Shown: positions 24,089 to 36,638, counted from the stretch's first letter. The stretch is DNA of 64,000 nucleotides from Isoetes taiwanensis (GCA_021234155.1 JAJEKV010000056.1:4778356-4842355), one strand, 5' to 3'. Notes: generated by a model from the letters alone, not told the origin. Translations and numbers: made by a program.

Positions 24089-24311
24089 GATGCACTTCAC
24101 TATGATGGTAATTTCAAAACGAGGAATGGTCTCTTGGCGTTCAGATATTGTCTGTGGCTTTTCATCTTATTCTATAGAATAAGGAAAATGTTACCACAAC
24201 CTTCTTGCTTTGGCAACATTCTCTTTGAGAGATAAATCAGGTATGTTCCAATTTAAGTTTCAGTTTAAGTTATTTCTTTTGCTGTGTACATACAATATTC
24301 TTAATAAAGGA

Positions 24312-25003
24312 GGCCTTGGATTTAGAAACATTATGGTTTATTTGGCATGTTTACACAATGAATTTGAAAAATATGTACCTAGCGACTTTTGTAGATCATT
24401 CTTTGAGCTTCTCAATGCATGCTCATGCATGAGAAACAGAGTTTGCTTGCCGAAGTTATGGCCATATTTCTCTGCTGCTGTAAAATTAGAACAGCAAATG
24501 CATTTTGCCATATTTGGCCTATTTATAGTACAAATCTGAAAATTGTGTGCCTAGCAATATTCTTAGGTCTTCCCTTGATCTTTTTAACGGATACTCTTGA
24601 TGCAAAGATAGAGCTTGCATTTGAAAGTTATATTAAAGTTCTTATGGCCAGCCAGAAAGCAGGCCTTGGATTTAGAAACATTCTGGTTTACTTGACATGT
24701 TTACACATTGAATTTGAAAAACATGTACCTAACGACTTTCGTAGATAATTCTTTGAACTTTTCAATGCATGCTCATGCTTGAGAAACAGAGTTTGCTTGT
24801 TCAAGTTATGGCTCTCTTTCTACACTGCGGTAAAATTAGAACAACAAATGCATTTTGCCATATTTGGGCAATTTATGTATGCCTAGCATTATTCTTAGGT
24901 CTTCTCTTGATCTTTTTGACGGATATTCTTTCTGGGAAGATAGAGCTTGCGTTTGAAACTTATGTTAAAATTCTTACGGCCAACCAACAAGCTTCAAAAT
25001 GGT
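24312..25003. repeat. About 350-bp tandem duplication
   Basis: GGCCTTGGATTTAGAAACAT begins both units (24312 and 24662). They diverge by substitutions and a few indels. Open frames cross both units but are not conserved as protein. Confidence 0.85.
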
Positions 25004-25214
25004 GAAAGGTAAATTCGATTGTCTACTTGGTCTACAAAATATTCTGGAAGGGCCGATTTTTGTTTTGGACCTTGCTCCTACTTTGACTCATTGTATGTGG
25101 CTGTAATTGACTGCTAGACTGGTGCAATAAGGGTTGTAAGTTCATCGGCATACTGACTATTAAATCATAGCTTCTTGGTCTTTAGATATCTAATGAAAAA
25201 GAAAGGAAGAATGT

Positions 25215-26275
25215 GAAATGCATGTAACTAACATGTAATTGAAACTAAAATGCATGTAACTAACATGTAACTAACATGTAATTGAAACTAAAATGCATGT
25301 AACTAACATGTAGTCTACATCATGCTTACAGTTCTAATCATGCCACAACAATTACCATAGTTTGATGCCAGGATACTATACTTTATGCTTGACCTTGTTC
25401 TATTTTGCTCTCAATTTAGAGTTAAGGAAGTAAGCCTTTGCATTGTGCAATGTTAGATTTGACATTCTGTCAGGCTTTTCGCATCTGGTCAACACGACAC
25501 ATTGAAAAGAAATCTCAGCCCATACAATCAACCATCTCCAGTTCCATCCTAAATCAACTACATTGAGAGAGAGCTCATTATCGTGTATTTTCTAGATTTA
25601 ACATGCATTCAATCCCTTATATCCCATACAATATAAGGGATTCTTTAACGGATTTTGAGAAGATGGTTGCTCAAGCCTTACATTCGATTTATCTAACTCG
25701 ACTTATACATTTTGTAAACAAGTTTTTTTTTTACGTTGAGCAAATGTACATAGGTAACAAATGTAGGTAGATATACTTTTGTAAAGCACAAAAGTCGCTC
25801 ATGCCTATAATTTCTATCCAAATCTTCATTAATGAAGGTTAGCGAATGGCTAGAATGTGAAATAAAAGTTCGTGTGTAAAAGAAGAATTAGCATTGTTGA
25901 TGTTGGTCGGTTGAAAGGTATTCGCTAGAATGTGAAATAAAAGTTCGTGTGTAAAAGAAGAATTAGCATTGTTGATGTTGGCCGGTTGAAAGGTGCACCC
26001 AAGGTTGTTGGCAATGCAGAACCTCAAGTTATGGGGTTCTCTCCTTTTTCAACGGTCAAGGGAGTTGTGGATGCCTTTTTTGTAGGCTGTTCAACAAATA
26101 CGCTTATGCTACTTGGTAGAGAAGACATTGAATTCGACTTTTCTGAGCCAAAGACACCCCGCACACTGACACCAGGAATGGATGCCCATTGAATAAAAAT
26201 AATTAAGATAATATCCATGGCAAGAGTAACTACACATAATTAAGATAATATCCATGGCAAGAGTAACTACACTTT
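25215..26275. repeat. Cluster of short tandem duplications
   Basis: ACATGTAA(C/T)(T/A)-type repeats lie at 25215-25315. An 82-base unit starting TAGAATGTGAAATAAAAG is doubled at 25851-25995. ATAATTAAGATAATATCCAT and its following bases are doubled at 26199-26272. No gene. Confidence 0.75.
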
Positions 26276-29200
26276 TAGTTACTGATATCCGCAACTTTGG
26301 AGACGAATGGCAGGATTTGCTAAATCCGGCGCAAGGGTGATGGTAGGACAGCCGGCGATGGAAATGGCTTCATCTTCTTGCAAGTCGGCACGGTGCCGTG
26401 TATTCCAATTTTAGGGCATTGAATTATGTATGGCTGCAAAATGGTTAAAGGCGTTCTGTTATCAAGGCTAAGGTGTAGATCCCCACTGCCACTAATGGAT
26501 CTTCATCCCCTTTGCTATCTTTAGATTCGCCCAACACTGTTTTTTGCAAAATCTAGATCACGTAAATGGTTGTTGATATCATAGTTGTAGCCCAGTCCAT
26601 TTTTCCCTTTTCCCCTTTCTATAAAGCTTCAAAATGTTTCCCTACACCTACAATGCATGTAATTGTAAAGCTATCATCTTTTAAGAAATCAGATGTCTTC
26701 AGATTTAAGAACATATAATGTAAATTTTGTGTTTAAAATAAACTCTGTTTTTTTTTTTTACTTTTTTATTTTCATTTTTTGCATGTGACGAATGATATAC
26801 ATTTTCTTTTATAAAGTTTGAGCAAGAACTACAAGATCTAAATATAATGCCTAGGAGTCCTATCCTACATGGTTAAAGTTCTACACGCACATTTATGTAG
26901 CCATATGACGCTGCAAATTCAAATTGAAGATATGCCAATGAGTATGCTTTTCCATTCTATGTGAGCATGGGTCACTGCTGCTTTCTAGGTATTGAATGAC
27001 ATCAATATATAATCGAAAACCTCAACATTATGATGATCATATTTCAACAGTGACCCATCTTCTTTTTTATTTTGGTAAGGTGTTGGACTTAGTTGCAGAA
27101 CGCCGCAGCATCTTGAGGCATGCGCTGCGTTCCTCGCTGGCGTTCCACCCCCTTGGGACGGGCCGAATTTTCAAATTCTTGCTTTTGTTTGGCTTTTACC
27201 CTTCTGTCTCTGTCTCCGTCCTTTTTTTTCGGTGTGGGGCGGCCAGCTCTAGGAGAGTCTAACATGGGAAACAAGGCAGTGTGAGAATCGAAGGAGGGAT
27301 ATCATATTGGATTGTTCAGCTTTAAACATTACGGGTTTAGGGTAGCTTAGAGTCTCAGGAATCTCAAGACCAAGTTTTCTTAGGCATTTTGAATCGCTAC
27401 AAGCATCATATTTTTTTGTTCTTCAGTGCCATCGCCGGAGCAGGTAAATTCTAAGACCCTAAGTCGTCTTCATCTTATCTGTTTATTGCCTTCTGTGAAA
27501 GCTTGCCGACTTATGTTTTTCTCTCGCTTACATTTGCAGAAGCTTGAGGGTTTTTATTTGCTGGAAAAACAGCTCGGGTCATTCATTTGAGGCAGAGCAT
27601 TGAAGCAGAGTAGTTGAAGCACGTAACTATAGTAGACTTAGGCACTTGGATTCTTTCTGATTTTTTGCTTTTCCTTGCTTGATATCTGTATATCCAATCC
27701 GGTCACATTTACTAAATGTGATTTCTGAGGTCAGTATGCTTTATGGCCATTCTATTTAAATTCTATTTAATGAGAGGACCGATGCATTACTTCTACTACA
27801 TTGTTTGGCCATTACAGATCTCTGTTGCTTCAGGAATTCTGCTATTGAATATGTTCGGCTTTGGTATGAGCTGACCTTAGATCTAACTATCTCTCTGTAG
27901 TCCGTCTTTGCAATCAAAGAATAGCTCAGGATGTTCATTGCCTTAAATTTCGTGATGTTTTTACACCTAAACTTGCATGCGATGCATGTATTTGATCTGG
28001 TAATGTTCTTAGATGTTAAATATATTTAAAGCCAGAGTTTATGTACTGGTTCTACATGATGATTCTTTTTTAAATATCAGGGTTGGAATTACATCGGACG
28101 CAGAGAGACGGAGGGAGCCTGTTTTTTCATCTTCCTATTCTGTACAAGGTATACTGTAGCCTTCAATTACATATCCAAGTTCTTTTGTAGTTTAGTGAGA
28201 AATCTATGGCTTTTGAGGTAGTGATAGTAAGTCTTTGTTAAATTGTTGATGTGGCTGAAGGATGCCATTGTGGAGACTGCCATTTTATGCTTTGTCATAA
28301 TACATGTACTCTCATCTCCTTTCTCTGGCGCTACTTTGCAGTTTCCATTCTCACAATGCCCAGGCACATTTAATCAATATGGTAGAAGATGCATGTTGCA
28401 TGATGTGAATTTATCCTTCTATCAAAAATCAATTATGAATGCTATTCGTAAAGACAGAAGTGGTGCTATTATCTTTTGTTACATGCATGTGCTAACGTAG
28501 ATCTAATGCCAATTGGCATGAGCTGCAAGAAGAGACCCATTTTCATTTTTGCATGTGTTTGCATGTAGATGTTCATCAGCATTCGCTTCTAATATTGGTT
28601 TCCAGCCAACAAGAATTGAGGTATGTCTATTGTATGTCTCCAAACGTGAGGCAATTTCAATGTTTGACTTTCATTTTTTCCTTTGTTGCAAGTGTATCAG
28701 TAAAAGCTATTTGTTCCTTTTTTATAAAATGAAGATGCCCATCTAGACAAGTTTACTCCTGCTATTGGAATACTTTTTGTTTGCTTTTTTATCTTCTGCT
28801 GCCTTATCCCAGGAGATATGTAACGATTGTGTTTCTCCATAGACATTATGATTATCCTGGCTTCCTGTTTTTCTAGCACCATATCCAGAAGTTAGGGTCT
28901 TCTTGAAGTACATATTTTCAGCCAAAAGAATGATAGTTTTACAAAGCTTTTTACTGTTATAAATTGTAAACTCTATATTGTATCTTTTGCTGCACACAGT
29001 ATCATGATTGTTGCTTAATGAAGATGGAGTGCTTATATGGAGTCCACTTTAATACCATCTCCTACAAATTTGTTGTTGCCATAAAATGCCCCCTTATTGG
29101 AATACTTTTTTATTGCTTTTTTATCTTCTACTGCCTTCTTCTATTGCGATCCGTAGCTGCCTGCACAGATCATTGTTGTGTTTCTCCATCTTCTTTAATT

Positions 29201-31907
29201 AAAAAAGACAAGGTGTTGGGTTCTGTGCTAAGAATGCCGCATGTTACTCCCTCTTACCATCTATTTGTTAGCTGTTAAATGCATGTTTTTCTTTGCAGAT
29301 TGTCCGCTTTCTTACTCTTTGGCAAAGCCACCATCTGAAGAAAAAACAGAGTGCATGTTCTGGATGAAGGGCGTCCTTATGCCACAAATTTCTAGGAGGC
29401 CCGGTTCTATCTACATGGCTGATGTTTATGGTGGTCTTTGAAAGCTGCATATGGTTCAAGGGCATATAAGTAGGCAAGATAATGTCCTTTATCCTCTAAC
29501 CTTTTGTTTTACAATTCAAAATCATCAAGTATGTAAAAGCCATCAATTTTGCACTGTTTATAGCAAAATCCAGGTCAATTCTAAACTGCTTATAATGCTC
29601 TATCATTTCTGGCAGGGGAATGATTTCCATTCTCTTTTAAGGCAGCTTTATGGACGCTATTGAACAAGGATGCAAAGTCTCGAAATCAACTAGGAGAGTG
29701 AATGAGCTTCAAGATTTAGGTTCGATGTTCATCTACCATTTAGATTCTATTCAATTTGGACTTTAAAAAAGAAATGGAGCAATAAGGGAAATTAATATGT
29801 AGAGTTGCATGTAAGTTGTTGCATGTCATTTCAATAAAAAATGTTTTCTTAAATATTTTTTTACTTTATTTTTGGTGCAGGTGTGGTATAAAGGCCAATT
29901 GTTGTCTTTCTGAAGTGGAGATTAAGGAAGTAAATAGATGCCATAAACTATGAGTTGCGTCATGGTTTGGAGCTAACTTTCATTATTTGCAAGCTACACA
30001 ATTCTTAATTTGCATGTCTGCTAAGTGGTAGGATGCCCATTTTTCTATTTCATTTTTTTCAAGGTACACAGTTGTTGCATGTCTATTAAATGGCCGGTTG
30101 TCCAGGCATTAATGCAAGATCAAGCAGCTGTTTTACCAATTCTTGCATGAAGTACCCAGTTTTGAGTCAACCTTTTGTGTCTATCGAACATAGGATACTT
30201 TGGTTAAAGAAGCTTCATACATTCTTTTTGAGTATTTGCTCAAAGTTTAAATTGTAGCTTTGTGGATAGGGATCATGGCTGGATTGTTTCCTTGGAAATT
30301 CTTCTAAAACAGACATCAAATATCATCTCAAGTTATGGAATATTGTGTTTGCATAGCTAAAGGAGCAGCAGGAACGATAAAACTAGACATGGCTTTGATA
30401 CTCTACTAACCTGGCTTTGCTCTGCACTTGCATGAACAAACTATCCCGTTATTACAATTTTGAATCTTTGTAAGGTGAGTATTGTCTTCTTTCTGATGTG
30501 CAAATTCAGATAATTGCTGGATTTGTGGTAGTTGGGACTATTCTACATGCATGTCTTCATCTAACCTGTGGCTTTCTAGGACTTATCAATGCTTGGTTTC
30601 CAGATTTTCTTTTCACTTCTTAAGCAAAAAAAGTTTTACTCCAGGAATTTGCTTACGTGTTGCCTCCCATAGCTGTGGCAATCTCTGATAATAGAAGAAA
30701 ACATGTTTGCCATAGTTTGAAGCTTTACTATACTGTTGCTTGAAGACAAATTTTTGCATGATATAGCCAACTGCGAAGCTTTGCTTTATCGCTATAATGA
30801 AGAAATATTTCGTACTTGGATTTGATGTCATTGTTTTTCCTGTTTGTGTATTAGAATATTATGACTGGAAAATAGAAACAGTGAGTGCCATGGTAACAAT
30901 AGTTATAAAGCCTGTAAGATGGCATACATAGCAACCCTTTTTTTGTCTCCAAGTAGACCACTAAGACGCCACTAGATAGTGTTTGCTCTTGCTACCTTCC
31001 TAGAAAGCTCTCGATATAATGTCATAATCACTGGATTGTCCAGCAATTGTTGTCGCCTTAAACCATTTAAAATAAGAAAATGTAAAGCCTGCCAGACATT
31101 GTAGACAATCAGTGGAACAGCGAACATCCATGTAACAAAAATGATGATCTTGCAGAACAAGCCATGCCATGCAGGCCAAGGCAAAATATATGTATTATAT
31201 TTGCTACCGCCACAAGTAGTTGTTTGTTATGGGATCGATTGAGATTCTCATTTTGTTTACAATTGGAGTGAAAGGAGGGCCTCTCCCTCTCTCTCTCTCC
31301 CATGTCTTTGTATCTCATAATAGTTTTGGATCTTCTTTACTTACCTTCCTGCCTATCTATCAATCTATCTATCAATCAATTCAATGTTATCGAGGGAATC
31401 GCCTTCGTAAAGTTCCTCTTAGTGACAAGAGGTTTCATCTTTATAGGGATATGCAATAGGACTCGACCCATATTGTGATATAACACTTGGCCCAGTTGAT
31501 TCATTGTTTGATGACATGTTAGATAAATTACTTGGCCTCAGCTTTCACTTTTACACTAACTATGATGTTGATCCAAGGAAGGAACAAGGATACTGCTCTG
31601 ACATGTGTATATGTCTGGCATTAGGTTCTTTCAACCTTCAGTGAGGTGGATGATTCCATAATGACATAGGGCATGTCGGCTTATCTAATGTAGTGATAAA
31701 CATTTTAGTTTGATGATGTTTATTATGAGATTCCACTTTACATCCTTTATAAAACATCTCCAACTAGCATTTTTAACTGTTCCATTTATTCTTGCACAAT
31801 TCAAATATATAATTGTTCATCAAAATATCCAGGCTTTTAATACACTTCTATTAGGTAAAACTATGCACTTCCGCAACCTGAGTTTACAATCGCTTATGAC
31901 GACTGAT
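26276..31907. other. Unassigned 5.6 kb, no gene recognised
   Basis: AT-rich sequence with short open frames on both strands and several pyrimidine-rich AG acceptor-like sites (for example before 29300). It could hold introns or UTRs of a gene whose exons I cannot recognise. No repeats of note except T runs near 26750. Confidence 0.3.
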
Positions 31908-31936
31908 GCCCGGCATCGCCGGGCACACGTTTCTAG
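31908..31936 (+). mobile_element. Helitron-like 3' terminus
   Basis: The GC hairpin GCCCGGC-ATC-GCCGGGC (31908-31924) is followed eight bases later by CTAG (31933-31936) and then T. Hairpin plus CTRR before T is the hallmark of a Helitron 3' end. I could not find the matching TC 5' end. Confidence 0.6.
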
Positions 31937-33475
31937 TCCTTTTGGTTTTGGCTTTGGCTTTGGCTTTGATTGTAAATTTATCTTGACTCTTGAAGTTGAC
32001 TTTGATTTCTGCAGTTGCCCCAGGGTTTGCAATGTTAGCCTTGGATGAATCTTGAAGAGTCTTGATGTGATCTTGGTGAATCTAGTGGGAATTTATGAAA
32101 ATCGCAAAGAATTTTCAAGGACTTATTGCAAAGAAAATATTCACGTAATTTCACAGAATTTTTAGAAATGATGAGGGAATCTAGCAAGAATTTTTGGAGA
32201 TGTTGTAGAATGTTAATCCTAGCTCCTGAGCTTATAGTCTGAACTAGTCATGATAGCCGGAGTGTCATGTAACTAGTTGATTGCAATCATTCCAACTCTA
32301 TGCAGATATTAAATAACAAACTCTAGATACATGCATCTTTACATTTGAGCATTTTCGCATGTCAAATTCATGCGATATGTTGGATCTAGAAACTAGAAGA
32401 TGTAAAGCAACATATTGACCCATAGTTTGACCAAGTGTTGATGGAGAGTGTGTAAATTTCACTTGAACTTAAAACCTTTATGCTACAATCCTCTGCAAAA
32501 TCTCGATCGCAATAAACACTAGATTTTAACACTTCTCATGGTACAAGCACTTGTATTTTTATATTCTTATTTATGTATCTTACTTTATTACATGTGGATA
32601 TTCCTGATTAGGCTTCTGCTTGTATTCCATATGTGGCTTCAGTGCATGAAGTGTTATCTCCTTTACTATCTTCATCTTCCATGTTCTTGCTTTTGTGTCC
32701 TCAATCTTCCCACTTCGCTATTATGCCCTTATTCTTAGCCATTTCTCACGGCAATCTCTAGAATATCGTATCTTCTTTCTGTGGCTCTTGCCCCCATGAT
32801 GGATTTTACTTTATCTAATCTAAACATATATAACTCTCATGGGCAAGATGCCTTGGGAATATTCGATTGATTCCTGCCACGTATTTCCGGGGGGAAAAAT
32901 AGGGGCTTTAAGAAAAAACGATGAAAAATGAAGAAAGGGCCTTTGACGGCCCTGTTCTGCGCCCTGTTCTGAGCATTCGCTATGGCGGCTACTGTCCGAC
33001 AATGACTTCCAAGAAGAGCTCAGAGATAAGAGGTCGGTGAGTCTGCCTTTGATCAAAATACCTTGATGCAGAGAGCTATGACGCTTTGTGCAAAGCTATT
33101 AGGACTCATAGTTGGGCTGCAATCATACTGACAAATGCTAAACTTGGGCAAGAGGATATGACGCTCAGGGATTGCAGCAGAGTATATGAAGCCCACAGAC
33201 ATGATTGATTGTTACAGGGTATGAGGATGTGAAGGATGCACCATTCATGGATGCTATTGTGATAGTTTTCTGGGAATATATAAGCCAAATAAGCTCGCCG
33301 TCGGCCTCTGGGAGTATAACCTGCCAATAAATTTAACCCGAAAAACCCCCTTTTGATCTGTCTACAATCCCATTCATAATTCTGTCTAAAAATTTTGAAT
33401 TTCTGTATCCAGAAAAAATCTGGCCAAAAGATATGGAACCGGAATGAACCCGAGCTTGAATCGAAGGCCGATTCA
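31937..33475. other. Unassigned sequence
   Basis: No recognisable gene up to the cystatin-like fragment. The stretch 33000-33300 has gene-like composition but is broken in all frames. Confidence 0.3.
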
Positions 33476-33552
33476 TGGAAAAATGTTGACCCAACTTCTG
33501 AGCAGATCGAATCAATGGCCAAATTTGCTGTGAACGACTTCAACACGAGATG
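33476..33552 (+). pseudogene. Phytocystatin-like N-terminal fragment
   Basis: The frame reads SWKNVDPTSEQIESMAKF followed by AVNDFNTRW. The MAKFAVNDFN part fits the phytocystatin signature (Leu-Ala-Arg-Phe-Ala-Val-x-Glu-His-Asn and relatives), which lies before the QxVxG papain-binding loop in these cysteine-protease inhibitors. No QxVxG loop or Trp hairpin is found nearby, so it is either one exon of a split gene or a captured fragment. The frame has no good start. Confidence 0.4.
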
Positions 33553-34053
33553 GTTAAGCCAGATGGGTTTAATTTTTTGGTTAAATTGTTTATATTTGAA
33601 GCAGCAAATGACGGGATTGCTCTGTTTTTGGAACAACCCAAATTGGGGTTAAGGATTCGGAATCCAACGGTGGTGGAGGCACAGAGGAACTTCAATTCAG
33701 CCTAAGAGCTTAATCCGCCTTTCATCGTGCCTTTCTTCAATTGTATGCTTCGTTTTAGAACCTGATTGCGTCGCACATATTCGTCCCTTGCTAGCAGAGC
33801 AACCAGAAACTCAGTTCGGTGACCCCAGCTTCTTGGCATAGTTAGAGGCCTTAGAATACGAAAAGAAAAGCAATGTCTTTAGATGTCGCTTGGCCATAAG
33901 TCGAGCCTCCGCCCATAGCACAGATTGTTTGGCGTACTGGCGAGATTCCGAAACCATACGCCTGCTTATAGTTCTTTTTTGGGTTGTCCCTAGGGGGGCA
34001 ATCCCTTGGTTATGTGGGTTTTTGGCATGTTCTGGGTATATGCTAGTATATAC

Positions 34054-34458
34054 CTGGAATATGCTGAAAACTGCTCCAAACTCCCTATCGGCTGTAAACT
34101 GGTGGGATATGAAGATACTTTTGAAAGATTGAAACCAAGCTATATTAGGAGGCTTCAAGAAAGAGAAATATGTTGTTGCCAATACCATCTGCATCTTGAG
34201 TTTGCCATGCAAGCCATAAATAACATGAGGACTGATCCTTATGGTGTACACAAAGATTGCAAGTGTAAGTGCAGAATTTGTGGTTCGGGTCCAACATGTA
34301 TTGCTAAAGAACACACTATCAAATCAACTAGTGATTATTGGAGACAAATTGTGTGCGCTAAGGATGAGAACGATGAATGGCAGAAGCATGCATGTCTAAT
34401 GCAGACATGTACAAAGTGTGGTTTGAATCAACTTCTGCATTCTATCTCTGTGTCCTGA
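34054..34458 (+). pseudogene. Cys-rich fragment of a plant transposon protein
   Basis: About 130 residues starting near YEDTFERLKPSYIRRLQERE. The Cys pattern is ICCCQYH, then CKCKCRICGSGPTC, then WRQIVC, ending CTKCGL, which suggests several zinc sites. I recall similar CCC-x-YH modules in uncharacterised plant and algal transposon proteins, but cannot name a family with certainty. No catalytic domain is visible. The end overlaps the phosphatase-like remnant on the other strand. Confidence 0.45.
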
Positions 34459-34955
34459 AGTTTGAAAAGTCTCCCTTAACCATTGTAGCTGACCTTTGCA
34501 ATATTTTTTTACCATTTCAGTAGTTTCCTTTCCCAATTCAAACTCTGATATTGTTTCTAGAATCCTGAGAGCATCCTCTGTGTACTGATCTGGCCTACAA
34601 TGTGCCTTTAGAATGTTAGAGAAATCATCAACCATTGCCATATCCTTAAGCACTGGCAGGAATTGGTCCAATACATAATCATCTGCATCCAAATTAAAAT
34701 CTGGAATAAAAAAAGATGTGAAAGGTGGAGAGGCAAATGTTTTCTGAATACTATCATCCAACAATATGCAATTGCCCTCATATTGTGGGTATTCACTAAA
34801 AACGCAGATAAAGGTTTTAAGTACAATGGTTTTTCATTTAATGGGCCACTTGAAAGGCATCTCTAAGCAATGGGACTGATCCCAAATAAATACAAAGTCA
34901 TGTCTGATAACTGGTGCTATGACATCCACAACTTCATTTACATTAACCTTGTTCA
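34396..34955 (-). pseudogene. FCP1/NIF phosphatase-like remnant (cargo of copy A)
   Basis: The minus frame reads RHDFVFIWDQSHC, then after a TAA near 34834 continues in frame with NCILLDDSIQKTFASPPFTS, DYVLDQFLPVLKDMAMVDDF and a helical tail ending at 34396. The order WDQS-x-C, LLDDS-x-x-K, F/L-P-x-L-K-x-x-A-x-x-D-D matches the C-terminal half of plant NLI-interacting-factor (FCP1-like HAD) phosphatases. The N-terminal DxDxT catalytic motif is not seen. It lies just beyond a palindromic array, where the ParB-like gene sits in copy B, so it looks like captured cargo. Confidence 0.55.
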
Positions 34956-34965
34956 TGGATGACGC

Positions 34966-35222
34966 AGTGGCGCCATTTCCATGCAAATAGCGCCGCTGCG
35001 CCATTTCTCGACTGGCGAGTCGGGTATCCCTCAGCCAGCCAACAATCCAGAGTGTACACTCCCTATTCTCGCTTCGCGAGTCGAGGCATTCTCGACGCGC
35101 GAGTCGATAATAAGGCCTGTACTTTCTAGATTGTTGGCAAGCTGAGGGAGAGGCGACTGGCCAGTGGAGAAATGGCGCATTGGCGCCATTTGCATGGAAA
35201 TGGCGCAGTGGCGCCATTTACA
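34966..35222. repeat. Palindromic TGGCGC/GCGCCA array, copy A minus side
   Basis: Several half or whole dyads of the form AAATGGCGCAG plus its reverse complement lie at both edges (34966-35007 and 35172-35222). Between them sits a second inverted repeat (TCCCTCAGC-x-CAACAATC against GATTGTTGGC-x-GCTGAGGGA) with CGACTCGCGAAGCGAG-like words. Confidence 0.75.
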
Positions 35223-35272
35223 TTACACTACATCTGATCTAAACAGACTACAAAACTAACACATCCCAAACG

Positions 35273-35392
35273 GAACCACAAAAACTCTATCCTAGACACC
35301 TGGCTACATGAAACAGCGCGGTCGCACTATTTCTTTCAGACGGAACCACAGAAACTAACTATCCTAGACACCTGGCTACATGAAACAGCCAT
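35273..35392. repeat. About 65-bp tandem duplication
   Basis: CGGAACCACA(A/G)AAACT, then TATCCTAGACACCTGGCTAC and ATGAAACAGC, is present twice. Nothing coding. Confidence 0.85.
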
Positions 35393-35460
35393 GGCACAAG
35401 GCTTATTTCAATACCCATGACCCCAAAAAACTAAAAAAAACCGCATTTAACTAACTCCGA

Positions 35461-35960
35461 ACCCGAGGCCATCGATATGCGACCGTCACAGGAACGTCAC
35501 AGGACCGAGAAATTTACTCCACCCTTTTTCCTCGAGCTCCCTGGATCAACAAAGGCTACTGGGGCGCTTAGAGAGAGAAACACGAAGGCTTATAGAGAGA
35601 GAAAGCTAAGGCGCTAGAGAGAGAAGGCTGAGGTTTTGGCTGGCCATGCTAAGGCGATAGAATGGCGGATGAAATGAAATGAAAGAAATGAAATGAGAGA
35701 AAATAAACCCGTCGAAATTAATGGCGCTGACAGATTTGGCCCGCCCGGCCTTGGCCTACCCCCGCCAGCCCTTCCGCCCGTCCGTCACTTGAATTTTAAA
35801 TTTTGTATTTGAATTTCCCGCCCGTCTGCCAATTGAATTATAAAATTTGAATTCCCCGCCCGTCCGCCACGAATTTTAAAATTTGAATTCCCCGCCACTT
35901 TTCGCATATATTGTGCCAGTCCCTGTCTCAAAGCCGTTTATAAAATCTGCGGGTACAGAT
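35461..35960. promoter_or_regulatory. Putative bidirectional promoter, copy A
   Basis: It lies between the minus-side gene start (candidate ATG at 35472, donor-like GTTAGT 17 bases on) and the plus-side arginine-rich ORF. AGGACCG, TACTCCAC-x-CTTTTTCC and GGATCAACA words, GAGAGAGAAA boxes and CGCCCGTCCG repeats are shared with copy B (46016-46565). TTTCCCGCC at 35814-35822 fits the plant E2F consensus, with TTCCCCGCC variants nearby. Promoter function is inferred from position and shared motifs. Confidence 0.45.
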
Positions 35961-36638
35961 ATGGTAAACAGAAGGCGCTTTCGTCCTCGTATTCGCAGGT
36001 TGCGATTTTACGCTCCCCGTCCTCGCTTCAACATCCGCAGGTACTTGCGCCTTAGAGGACTTGGCCGCCAAGTCAGACCATGGAAAAAATTAGTGGCTAA
36101 ACTTAGCTAAATGGCGAAATTTTGGCCTTGTTTGGAAAAAAATTGGCTAAACTATGGCCCTTTTTGAACTAAAAAAAATAAAATTTTATCCAAGTCTATT
36201 TCACGCCCCACCTCCATTTTGTCCGACTTTAGCTAATCGTAAGAAAGTGTAACTGCCAAAATTTGGAAAGTTTAGCCAAAACTTAGAAGCTTTTACGTCA
36301 AATTTTAGTGTACTTTAGCCAAATTATCCTATAGCCTTTATATTTATTATGGTCAGTTAATATTTAGGTCTTGAATTAGTGCAAAATAGTCAAAAGATAG
36401 AAGATTTTTTCTTTTTTAAATAAAAGTTTAGCCAAACATAAGAAAGTATAGGTGGCAAAATTTAGAAAGTTTAGCTAAACATTAGAAGCTTTCACCTCAA
36501 ATTTTGGCATACTTTAGCCAAGTCTATTTCACCACTTTGAATATAAAAGTTCCTTAATTTTTTCCCTGAGTCAGACGTCTATTCCGCCTTAGGCATTGGT
36601 TCAGCAGGCGCTTCTTTGGGCGCTACCTTCAGTTGTAG
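35961..36638 (+). pseudogene. Arginine-rich small protein, copy A, split by a MITE
   Basis: The start ATG at 35961 (MVNRRRFRPRIRR) leads into a basic core at 35994-36071 that is almost identical in protein to copy B (46596-46673). Over those 26 codons the copies differ at 13 silent codons and one replacement (Gly to Ser), so the protein was under purifying selection. A 490-bp MITE at 36079 gives an early stop at 36110. Beyond the MITE the original frame continues (RLFRLRHWF is shared with copy B) to TAG at 36638. The role is unknown. Arg density suggests nucleic-acid binding or nuclear targeting. Without the MITE it would be about 62 residues. Confidence 0.65.
36079..36568. mobile_element. 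hAT-type MITE, 490 bp
   Basis: The ends are CATGGAAAAAATTA and, inverted, CAGGGAAAAAATTA. The flanks are the 8-bp duplication AGTCAGAC at 36071-36078 and 36569-36576. An 8-bp TSD with CA-x-GG ends fits the hAT superfamily. It has no coding sequence; the inside holds repeated GTTTAGCCAA(A/G) and TAGAAGCTTT words. The empty site is visible in copy B, which confirms the insertion. Confidence 0.9.
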
